Positions 5,674 through 12,189 of a stretch of DNA of 12,189 bases are shown here, piece by piece. Position 1 is the stretch's first letter. Every line of letters begins with the position of its first letter. Both the position numbers and the translations under genes were made by a program. The notes below the pieces were generated by a model. It saw only the letters and a program-made list of their open reading frames with translations. It was not told the origin of the DNA and did not search any database. Source of the stretch: JBBITW01 sp037440525 (GTDB lineage Bacteria; Desulfobacterota; BSN033; UBA1163); NCBI GenBank assembly GCA_037440525.1, contig JBBITW010000110.1, positions 1-12,189 on the forward strand, in the 5' to 3' direction.

Positions 5674-7080
5674 GTGAGTATGGATTCAAAAGGTATTGTT
5701 ATCATTGGAGGTGGTCCGGGTGGATATGTTTCAGCCATCAGATCTGCCCAGTTAGGGGCAAGGGTCACATTGATTGAAAAGGAGAGGATTGGTGGCACCT
5801 GCCTTCATCGGGGATGCATTCCCACAAAGACACTCCTTCATGATGCAAAGATGTTTCATTCATTAAAAAGGTCTAATGTCTTTCAATCCCTTATTTTAGA
5901 AGAGTTTAACCCTTTGAGATTGATGATGGATCGTAAAAGAGATGTGGTTGATGAGTTAGCCAGAGGGCTTATGCTGCTTCTTGACTCTTACGGAGTGAAG
6001 GTTAAATATGCGCAGGCTCGCCTTCTTGAGAATAGAAGATTGCTTATTTCGGATGGAAGTGGGAAAAATGAAATTCTAAAGGCAGATGCTCTGATTATTG
6101 CAACAGGTTCGAGATACAGAATCCCCTCCGATATTACTCCTGATGGGATAAAAATCATCACAAGCGATGAAGCACTTGAGATTATGTCGATTCCAGATGA
6201 GATGGTGATCCTCGGGGGTGGCTATATTGGTGTTGAGTTTGCCACTTTATTTAACCTACTGGGCGCAAGGGTTACAATTGTAGAGATTCTCGAAAACATC
6301 CTCCCCTCAATTGAATATGAATTGGTGCGTAATCTTCGAAGGTTTATGGAAAGGGATGGTATCAGGATTTTTACCCGATCAAGAATAGAGGAGATTCATG
6401 AAAAAGAGGATGGCTTAAGAATCTCCATAAAAACACCTGATGGAATTAAAGAACTCTCCTGTGAGAAATTGTTGCTCTCCACCGGAAGGATCCCCAATCT
6501 CGATATGGATTTTTCGAGGATAGGACTTGAGGTTTCTCCAAGTGGAATTGAGGTAAATCACAGAATGGAGACAGCAGTTCCACAAATCTATGCCGTTGGA
6601 GATGTTACTGGGAGACATTTTCTTGCACATACGGCAATGGAAGAAGGTATTGTGGCTTCAGAGAATATCATGGGCCATAACTCAGAAATAAAGGACAGTT
6701 TGATACCCATATGTATCTTTACAGATCCAGAGATTGCCTCCATAGGTCTGACAGAGAAGGAGGCTAAAGAAAGAGGGGAGATAAAGGTTGGTCGTTTTCC
6801 ATTTCGCTCAAATCCAACGGCTGTAATCTGCGGTGAAAAGGATGGGCTTATCAAGGTGATATCGAGTAAAGAGAGCGATGAAATCCTCGGGGTTCATATC
6901 ATAGGCCGTGATGCAAGCACTCTGATATCGATTGCATCTTCGATGATGAGAGGAGGTGGAAGGGTAAAGGATTTCTCTAAGCTGATTCAGGCACATCCAA
7001 CACTTCCAGAGGCCCTGAGGGAGGCATTGCTCGATGTTGATAAAATGGCAATTCACCTTCCAAAGCCAATACATAGATAG
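5674..7080 (+). CDS. lpdA: Dihydrolipoyl dehydrogenase (glycine cleavage L protein / E3)
   Basis: This FAD-dependent enzyme reoxidises dihydrolipoyl-GcvH and passes electrons to NAD+. The 468 residues fit the family. The FAD fold has GGGPGG at 12-17. The redox disulfide is C43/C48 in GGTCLHRGCIPTK (40-52); CLHRGC replaces the more usual CLN-type sequence. A second Rossmann motif GGGYIGVEFA lies near 190, and the FAD-binding IYAVGDVTG follows in the C-terminal half. The dimerisation domain carries the catalytic pair H441 and E446 in AHPTLPEAL. The start may be GTG 5674 or ATG 5680, and neither has a clear ribosome site, so it may depend on coupling from lipB. Placed between lipB and lipA, it probably serves GcvH, although it could also serve other lipoyl complexes. 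Confidence 0.95.
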   Translation: MSMDSKGIVIIGGGPGGYVSAIRSAQLGARVTLIEKERIGGTCLHRGCIPTKTLLHDAKMFHSLKRSNVFQSLILEEFNPLRLMMDRKRDVVDELARGLMLLLDSYGVKVKYAQARLLENRRLLISDGSGKNEILKADALIIATGSRYRIPSDITPDGIKIITSDEALEIMSIPDEMVILGGGYIGVEFATLFNLLGARVTIVEILENILPSIEYELVRNLRRFMERDGIRIFTRSRIEEIHEKEDGLRISIKTPDGIKELSCEKLLLSTGRIPNLDMDFSRIGLEVSPSGIEVNHRMETAVPQIYAVGDVTGRHFLAHTAMEEGIVASENIMGHNSEIKDSLIPICIFTDPEIASIGLTEKEAKERGEIKVGRFPFRSNPTAVICGEKDGLIKVISSKESDEILGVHIIGRDASTLISIASSMMRGGGRVKDFSKLIQAHPTLPEALREALLDVDKMAIHLPKPIHR

Positions 7081-7081
7081 T

Positions 7082-7109
7082 AAATGGGAAATGGGAAATA
7101 GGAAATGGG
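7082..7109 (+). repeat. Heptanucleotide tandem array forming the lipA start region
   Basis: Four adjoining heptamers fill the lpdA-lipA gap: AAATGGG (7082-7088), AAATGGG (7089-7095), AAATAGG (7096-7102), AAATGGG (7103-7109). A diverged AAGTGAA follows. The last unit contains the lipA ATG (7105), and GGGA at 7093-7096 is its probable ribosome site. ATG 7084 shares the lipA frame but ends after five codons at the TAG of unit 3. ATG 7091 opens a decoy frame. The array could change length by slippage. Confidence 0.75.
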
Positions 7110-7989
7110 AAGTGAAAGGAAGCCCTCGTGGCTTAAAAAAAGGATTCCTCCATATAAGGACGTCATTGGAGTAAAATCCATATTGGTAGAAAAATCACTC
7201 CATACGGTATGTGAGGAGGCTCTCTGTCCGAATATTGGAGAGTGTTTTTCAAGATCAAGCGCAACATTTCTCATCCTCGGTAGGAGATGCACAAGAAGTT
7301 GCAGGTTTTGTGCCATAGAAAACGGAATAGATATGCCCGTTGATGAAGGAGAGCCTAAAAGGGTTGCTGATGCTGTAAAGATGATGAACCTAAAATATGT
7401 TGTTATAACTTCAGTCAGCCGGGATGATCTTACTGATGGTGGGGCATCACATTTTGCCAAAACAATAAAGGCAATTCGGATGTTACGTTCGAAGATAAGG
7501 GTTGAGGTATTGATCCCTGATTTTAAGGGGGATCTATCATCTTTAAAGACTGTTCTAAATGAATCTCCGGATGTCTTGAATCATAATATCGAGACTGTTG
7601 AAAGGCTTTATCCATCGGTGCGGCCAGAGGCTGACTACAGAACTTCACTAAATCTTTTGAAGATGTCAAAGCAGGTATCTCCTTCTATCACTACAAAATC
7701 AGGCTTCATGCTCGGGCTTGGAGAGGATAGAAGCGAGGTTTTGAAGCTTATGAAGGACTTAAGAGATATGGAATGTGATATTCTTACCATAGGACAGTAC
7801 CTTCAACCCAGGAGGGATAGATTACCTGTTGTCAGATATATTCCCCCCGAGGAATTTGCGGAGCTTAAAAGGATCGGGATTGAGATGGGTTTTAAGGCTC
7901 TGGCTTCTGGCCCATTTGTCCGAAGTTCCTATTGCGCAGTAGACCTATTCCTTCAGTGTGGCTATCAGTCTTTTTGGTTTGAGAAATAG
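7105..7989 (+). CDS. lipA: Lipoyl synthase (radical SAM)
   Basis: LipA inserts two sulfur atoms at C6 and C8 of the protein-bound octanoyl chain, here most likely on GcvH. The 294-residue product shows both iron-sulfur sites. The auxiliary [4Fe-4S] cluster cysteines are C36, C41 and C47 in CEEALCPNIGEC, and the radical-SAM cluster is C62, C66 and C69 in CTRSCRFC. The C-terminal RSSY motif (273-276) supplies the serine ligand of the auxiliary cluster. The start at 7105 places RKPSWLKKR near the N-terminus, as usual in the family. It lies in a heptamer array 24 bases after the lpdA stop. The last 45 bases overlap the convergent HAD gene tail to tail, and I see no terminator there. Confidence 0.97.
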   Translation: MGSERKPSWLKKRIPPYKDVIGVKSILVEKSLHTVCEEALCPNIGECFSRSSATFLILGRRCTRSCRFCAIENGIDMPVDEGEPKRVADAVKMMNLKYVVITSVSRDDLTDGGASHFAKTIKAIRMLRSKIRVEVLIPDFKGDLSSLKTVLNESPDVLNHNIETVERLYPSVRPEADYRTSLNLLKMSKQVSPSITTKSGFMLGLGEDRSEVLKLMKDLRDMECDILTIGQYLQPRRDRLPVVRYIPPEEFAELKRIGIEMGFKALASGPFVRSSYCAVDLFLQCGYQSFWFEK

Positions 7990-8415
7990 GTCAAGTGCAT
8001 CAATAATACTTTTCGTTATGATATCGGCATTTTTTATAGCAGATTGAGATAGACCCTCATCCCCTATTATCCCGATGCTAAGGCCTGCCTCTTTTAAAAT
8101 GATCTGGTCATTGTTGCCGTTTCCTATGGCAATTGTCCTTTCGAGGTCGAGGGTCTTAAGTAAATCGAACTTTGCCCTTTTACTGTCTTCATCAGGGACA
8201 ACAATCAGCTCAACATTCATCTCCATGGTCTCTTCTTTTGCAGTCCCCTGAGTATCGGCGGTTAAAACAAATATTTTTACATCTTTTGACAGGAGATTAA
8301 CCTTTTCTTTTACTGAAGGAGGAATCTTTCCATCCGTAGCGAGAGTTCCATTCAGGTCTATGACGATATTTTCTATCTCAATTGTCCCCCATCCAGGAAT
8401 ATCAATGCTTATCAT
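7945..8415 (-). CDS. Soluble P-type-ATPase-like HAD family phosphatase
   Basis: This 156-residue cytosolic protein is a lone HAD-fold P-domain with no membrane segments. The first motif DLNGTL has nucleophile D20, but N22 replaces the general-acid aspartate of ordinary HAD phosphatases, recalling the DKTGT of P-type ATPases. TADTQGTA (52-59) resembles the ATPase TGD...TA motif, and GNGNND (98-103) matches GDGxND. K79 or K82 could be the motif III lysine. It resembles the small proteins annotated as soluble P-type ATPases (COG4087, from memory). The substrate is unknown. The ATG at 8415 is preceded on the minus strand by AAAGGGGAA with good spacing. It lies 69 bases downstream of the kinase and may be cotranscribed with it; its 3' end overlaps lipA by 45 bases. 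Confidence 0.85.
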   Translation of the reverse strand: MISIDIPGWGTIEIENIVIDLNGTLATDGKIPPSVKEKVNLLSKDVKIFVLTADTQGTAKEETMEMNVELIVVPDEDSKRAKFDLLKTLDLERTIAIGNGNNDQIILKEAGLSIGIIGDEGLSQSAIKNADIITKSIIDALDLFLKPKRLIATLKE

Positions 8416-8484
8416 AATCTTTCCCCTTTCAGATAAAAATGTAAACTACCCAAGGCTATCTTAATAACACATAATAACCAATCG

Positions 8485-11400
8485 TTAAAGAGGGGGATTC
8501 TTATCCAGAACCTCCCTCACCTTTCTTGCGAGGCCTTCTACGGTAAAGGGCTTCTGGATGTATTCTATTCCTTTCTCAAGGATCCCATGAACAGCAATCA
8601 CATTATCTGTATAACCTGACATATAAAGAACCTTCATTTCAGGATGAATAAGCATTAATCGCTCCACAAGTTCTTTTCCACTCATCCTTGGCATCACAAC
8701 ATCGGTCAGAATCAGATGTATTGTCTCTTTATAATTTTCACAGATAATCAGGGCTTCTCCTCCTCCCGATGCTTCAAGGACATTATAGCCCTGTTTTTTT
8801 AAGATACGAAGGGCAAGTTTCCTTACAGTCTCATCATCCTCTACAAGAAGGATGGTCTCATTACCCCCGAGGATTTCAGGAGAAACAATTTTTTCTTCTA
8901 ATTTATGGGCAGGTTCTTCTACCTTCGGGAAGTATACCTTAAAGGTTGTTCCCTGACCCAATTCAGAATATACCCATATATTTCCTCCACTCTGTTTCAC
9001 AATTCCATAGACTGTTGAAAGCCCCAATCCTGTCCCCTTTCCCTTCTCTTTGGTTGTAAAGAAGGGCTCAAATATCCTCTCCTTGACCTCAGGAGGCATC
9101 CCTGTGCCAGTATCTGTTATGGAGAGCATTATATATGAACCAGGTGCTACACCAACATGTTTCCTGGCATACTCTTCATCGAGGTTGGCGTTTGATGTCT
9201 CGATTGTAAATTTTCCTCCACGGGGCATTGCATCCCTTGCATTTACGGTAAGGTTAAGAATTACCTGTTCAATCTGACCAGGATCAGCCTTTATCCTGCC
9301 AAGATCTTCTGAGAGGAATGTGTATAATTCAATATCCTCACCAATAATTCTTAGAAGCATCTTTTCAAGGTTTTTTATAAGGGAATTTAAATCAATAACC
9401 TTTGGTTCAAGAATCTGACGACCGCAGAAAGCAAGAAGCTGACGTGTTAGATCTGCAGCTCTTCGGGAGGCATTCTTTATCTCTTCGATATTTGCTCTAA
9501 TAGGGTCTTTAGTAGGTAGATCGAGAAGGCAGAGATCACAATTCCCCATGATAACGGATAGAATGTTATTAAAATCATGGGCAACCCCTCCTGCAAGAAG
9601 GGCTATTGCCTCCATCTTTTGAGACTGTCGAAGCTGTGCCTCGAGTTCAGACTTCTCCTTTTCTGCCTTCTTACGCTCTGTAATATCTCTTACAATTGAG
9701 ATATATCCTGTAATTCTCCCATCCGTTTCCCTGATTGGAGATATAGCCATCTCAACAGGAATTTCTGCTCCATCTCTCCTTATAAGACCCCATTCTCCCT
9801 TGAAATAGCCCATACTTTTAACCCTGGGATATGCAAGACTTCCAAATGAGTAAAAACTTTCATCAGAGGGGTGAAAAATCCTTGTAGATTTCCCCATAAG
9901 TTCGTCTTCTTCATAACCGAATAGTTTGCATAATGAACTATTACAGGATAATATATTCCTCTCTTTATCCATCATGAGTATTCCATCAATAGAACCTTCA
10001 ACAAGTGCTCTGTATCTCTCCTCAGATTTTCTGATCTCATCAATAGCCTTCTTTTGCTCCGTGATGTCTATAAGACTCCCCTCATGATATATCCTCTCTC
10101 CCTTCTCATTGTATACAGCACGTGTATTATCCCTGACCCATATTAGATGACCATCACGCCTTCTTAGTGGCATTTCATAATCGATGATTATCCCATCTTC
10201 TTCCATCAGCCTCTCCTGCTTTTTTTGGTCTTCTGGGTCATCATAAAAGATAGTTGCATTGATCCCTATTAAAGAATCAGCATCTTCAAAACCTAATATA
10301 TCTGAAAGGGCTGGATTGGCATCGAGGATTTCACCTGAAGGTGAAGTTCTATAAAGACCTATTGGGATCCTCATAAAAAGACTTCTATACATTTCTTCAC
10401 TTTTCCTTAGAGATTCTTCCTGCTTTTTATGTTCAGTAATATCTATCCCTATACCAAGTATCCATGGTTTTTTATCAAGAGGAGATTGTAATGTAGCACA
10501 TCGCCACTCTATTAACCTCTCCTCTCCTGATCTTGTCTTCCATGGATTTTCGTGTGGAAGACGCAATTCAGGTGAAAGGGGGTTTTCAAACCTTTTCTGA
10601 ACAGTATCCAACCATTGTGGAGGAATAAATAGTTCGATGATTTTTCTACCGAGGACCTCATCTTCTCTATAGCCTGTAAGCTCTTCGCATGCCCGATTAA
10701 ACATTTCTATACCGCCCTCTGAGTTTGTAAGGACTATCAAGGCCGGGACAGTATCGAGAATTGCCTCGAGAGACCTTTTGGTTCCAAGAAGTTTTGCCTC
10801 TGCCTCCCCCCTTTCCTTTTCGAGTTCTATGCTCTTAAGGGCAAGGGCAAGATCATCACTTATCTCTTTTAATAATTCAGTCTCTTCAGGGACAAATGCA
10901 TCCTTTTGTCCTGAATAAACATTCAAGATTCCATATATTTTATCTCCAATAATAATGGGAAAGGCAGAAGAGGATGAGAATCCATATCTCTGTGCCATAT
11001 CCCTCCATGGTTTCATACGGGGATCTTGAGATATATCCTGACATATATCAGGCCTTCTGATTCGGACTGCTGTGCCTTCAGGACCTTTTCCTGTTTCGGT
11101 ATCATCGAAGGTGATTTTGATATTTGAAAGGTACTGAGAACCTTCACCTGAGAAAACAAATGGGATTACTAATTTTTCCTTTTCTTCCAATTTTCCAATC
11201 CATACAAGGCGATAGTTTCTTGCCTTCTCAAGAAGGTTGCATGCACCCTCGAGCAGGGCCTTAGGGTCTTTTTCACGGACAATAAGCTGGTTTATATTTC
11301 TAATGGCACGAAGCACCTGATTTAGATGTTGAACCTTTTCCTCAGCTCTTTTTCTTTCAGTAATATCTTCGATGGCAAGAAGGATCGATTGTTCAAGATC

Positions 11401-11829
11401 CCAGCTCTTATAGACCCTCCTCGCATTAAGAACCATCATCTTTCTGCCAATTGATGGAAACTCATGTTCAACCTCGAAGCCATCAAACTTTGTGTTATTT
11501 GGAATGATTTCTTCGAGGAGTTCTCTAAGCCTTGGGATATCCCACTGTCTGTTTCCAAGATCATAGATGAATTGACCTATGGTCTCATCAGGAGTTACCC
11601 TGAAGATTTTATAAAATGACCTGTTTGCAGATATAACCTTTAAATTGCCATTAAGAATAAGAAGTGGTTCACGAATGGTTTCAAAGACATTTTTTGAGAA
11701 TTCAAAATCTATTTTCATCATGGATTCAAGGCTCTTAAGCTCTGAATTTTCAGCTTCGAGGGATTTGATCCTCTCCCTCAATTCTTCCAGTTCTTTGTCA
11801 AGCCTCTTTTCCTTGCTTTCTCGAACCAT
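8485..11829 (-). CDS. Multi-PAS/GAF hybrid histidine kinase with C-terminal receiver
   Basis: This 1114-residue sensor kinase has no obvious signal peptide or membrane segment, so it is probably cytoplasmic. In order it has an N-terminal coiled coil (about 1-45), PAS (50-160), GAF (170-335), three further PAS domains (about 350-470, 480-595, 600-725; each ends in a DITE(R/H/Q)K-type linker), a HisKA domain, HATPase_c and a receiver. The phospho-histidine is H751 in GGVAHDFNNIL. The ATP site includes N863 (NARDAM), D906 (DTGTGMP) and GKGTGLGLS (about 929-937). The receiver has D998/D999, phospho-acceptor D1043 in LTDVVMP, S1071 and K1093. A Shine-Dalgarno AGGAG (11836-11840) sets the start. 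No DNA-binding output domain or cognate regulator is visible, so the ligand and target are unknown. Confidence 0.95.
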   Translation of the reverse strand: MVRESKEKRLDKELEELRERIKSLEAENSELKSLESMMKIDFEFSKNVFETIREPLLILNGNLKVISANRSFYKIFRVTPDETIGQFIYDLGNRQWDIPRLRELLEEIIPNNTKFDGFEVEHEFPSIGRKMMVLNARRVYKSWDLEQSILLAIEDITERKRAEEKVQHLNQVLRAIRNINQLIVREKDPKALLEGACNLLEKARNYRLVWIGKLEEKEKLVIPFVFSGEGSQYLSNIKITFDDTETGKGPEGTAVRIRRPDICQDISQDPRMKPWRDMAQRYGFSSSSAFPIIIGDKIYGILNVYSGQKDAFVPEETELLKEISDDLALALKSIELEKERGEAEAKLLGTKRSLEAILDTVPALIVLTNSEGGIEMFNRACEELTGYREDEVLGRKIIELFIPPQWLDTVQKRFENPLSPELRLPHENPWKTRSGEERLIEWRCATLQSPLDKKPWILGIGIDITEHKKQEESLRKSEEMYRSLFMRIPIGLYRTSPSGEILDANPALSDILGFEDADSLIGINATIFYDDPEDQKKQERLMEEDGIIIDYEMPLRRRDGHLIWVRDNTRAVYNEKGERIYHEGSLIDITEQKKAIDEIRKSEERYRALVEGSIDGILMMDKERNILSCNSSLCKLFGYEEDELMGKSTRIFHPSDESFYSFGSLAYPRVKSMGYFKGEWGLIRRDGAEIPVEMAISPIRETDGRITGYISIVRDITERKKAEKEKSELEAQLRQSQKMEAIALLAGGVAHDFNNILSVIMGNCDLCLLDLPTKDPIRANIEEIKNASRRAADLTRQLLAFCGRQILEPKVIDLNSLIKNLEKMLLRIIGEDIELYTFLSEDLGRIKADPGQIEQVILNLTVNARDAMPRGGKFTIETSNANLDEEYARKHVGVAPGSYIMLSITDTGTGMPPEVKERIFEPFFTTKEKGKGTGLGLSTVYGIVKQSGGNIWVYSELGQGTTFKVYFPKVEEPAHKLEEKIVSPEILGGNETILLVEDDETVRKLALRILKKQGYNVLEASGGGEALIICENYKETIHLILTDVVMPRMSGKELVERLMLIHPEMKVLYMSGYTDNVIAVHGILEKGIEYIQKPFTVEGLARKVREVLDKNPPL

Positions 11830-11866
11830 TTTTATCTCCTTATTTAAAGATGGGTTTGTTTAGTAA

Positions 11867-11895
11867 CTTACAGAGCCTTGAAAATCAAGAGTCAA
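11867..11895 (-). promoter_or_regulatory. Candidate promoter of the sensor kinase, with internal palindrome
   Basis: On the minus strand TTGACT (11890-11895) and TGTAAG (11867-11872) are separated by exactly 17 bases. The first matches the sigma-70 -35 consensus at five of six positions and the second the -10 at four of six. Transcription would start near 11860, about 30 bases before the ATG. The spacer contains the palindrome CTTGA-AAA-TCAAG (11877-11889), a possible operator. No experimental support; the -10 is weak. Confidence 0.4.
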
Positions 11896-11902
11896 TAATA
11901 AG

Positions 11903-12060
11903 TTTTTATTTAAATTGAGCAATTGAAGATTTTAATTGTTAGGCGAAGCCCTTGCCTATTGCAGGTAGGGGAGGCAATATCTACTGAATTGTCATTTCGA
12001 GCGGAGCGAGAAATCTATTAGATTGCTTCGTTGCTTCGCGGAATGACTTCTTCAGATTGC
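11903..12060. repeat. MITE-like repeat element, copy 4 (one recognisable end)
   Basis: The left end TAAATTGAGCAATT (11911-11924), preceded by a T-rich run from 11903, matches the left ends of the copies at 1020 and 4836. The core is a strong inverted repeat: GTCATTTCGAGCGGAGCGAG onward (11991-12016) against its near complement (12020-12047, ending GGAATGAC). A second, diverged unit with a TTGCCT/AGGCAA stem occupies about 11934-11982. The expected right end (AATCGCTCAATT) is not found before the AT-rich tail, so the copy is partial or diverged. Confidence 0.65.
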
Positions 12061-12075
12061 CATGCCTGATTAAGA

Positions 12076-12189
12076 CCATAATAAAATTATTATAACCTTA
12101 AAATAAAAAAAAAAAAAAAAAAAAAAAAAATTTTTTTAAAATTTTAAATTAAAAAAAATAAAATGTGATTTTTTAAAAAAAACACAACA
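12076..12189. other. Extremely AT-rich tail with a 26-A homopolymer; probable contig end
   Basis: From about 12076 the sequence is almost pure A/T. It includes 26 consecutive A (12105-12130), seven T (12131-12137), and further A and T runs up to the last base. Composition differs sharply from the rest of the window and no gene is present. It most resembles low-quality sequence at an assembly end; a real AT-rich region cannot be excluded. Confidence 0.6.

Noticed and set aside
7053..7460. Reverse-strand 135-codon frame across the lpdA/lipA junction
   Set aside because: It lies antisense to the well-supported lipA and lpdA genes, includes the translated heptamer array (PISYFPFP), and shows no family motif.

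Overview
The window comes from an AT-leaning bacterium with an inner membrane and lipoproteins (lgt). It has a two-subunit glycine dehydrogenase (gcvPA + gcvPB), its own lipoate synthesis, and a large PAS-type hybrid histidine kinase. Arginine codons are mostly AGA/AGG. Split gcvP, lipBA in a glycine-cleavage cluster, multi-PAS kinases and abundant GTCATTCCGAG-type intergenic repeats fit anaerobic lineages such as Nitrospirota (Thermodesulfovibrio-like) or Desulfobacterota. That placement is a low-confidence inference.

Layout. 133-912 (+): lgt. 913-1295: a gene-poor stretch holding the first codons of a four-helix-bundle (S23-type) protein gene that appears cut off by a repeat element, then a possible RNA pseudoknot before gcvH. 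1296-7989 (+): a glycine-cleavage/lipoylation cluster, gcvH-gcvPA-[repeat]-gcvPB-[repeat]-lipB-lpdA-lipA. 7945-11829 (-): a small soluble P-type-ATPase-like HAD protein, tail-overlapping lipA, and upstream of it a 1114-residue cytoplasmic sensor kinase. 11830-12189: the kinase promoter region, another repeat copy, and an extremely AT-rich tail with a 26-A run that looks like a contig end.

How the genes work together. LipB moves an octanoyl group from acyl carrier protein onto the GcvH lysine, and LipA adds two sulfurs to make lipoyl-GcvH. GcvPA/GcvPB decarboxylate glycine onto the lipoyl arm, and LpdA reoxidises it. The aminomethyltransferase GcvT, which completes the cycle, is not in the window.

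The core genes are conventional. The unusual material is between them: a family of short inverted-repeat elements (1020-1179, 4836-4950, 11903-12060, plus a related composite at 3062-3270) that sit in the operon's gaps and may alter its expression; a 14-codon mini-ORF touching gcvPB; a heptanucleotide tandem array forming the lipA start; and the possible pseudoknot ahead of gcvH. I see no CRISPR array, tRNA, rRNA, transposase or clearly new multi-gene system.
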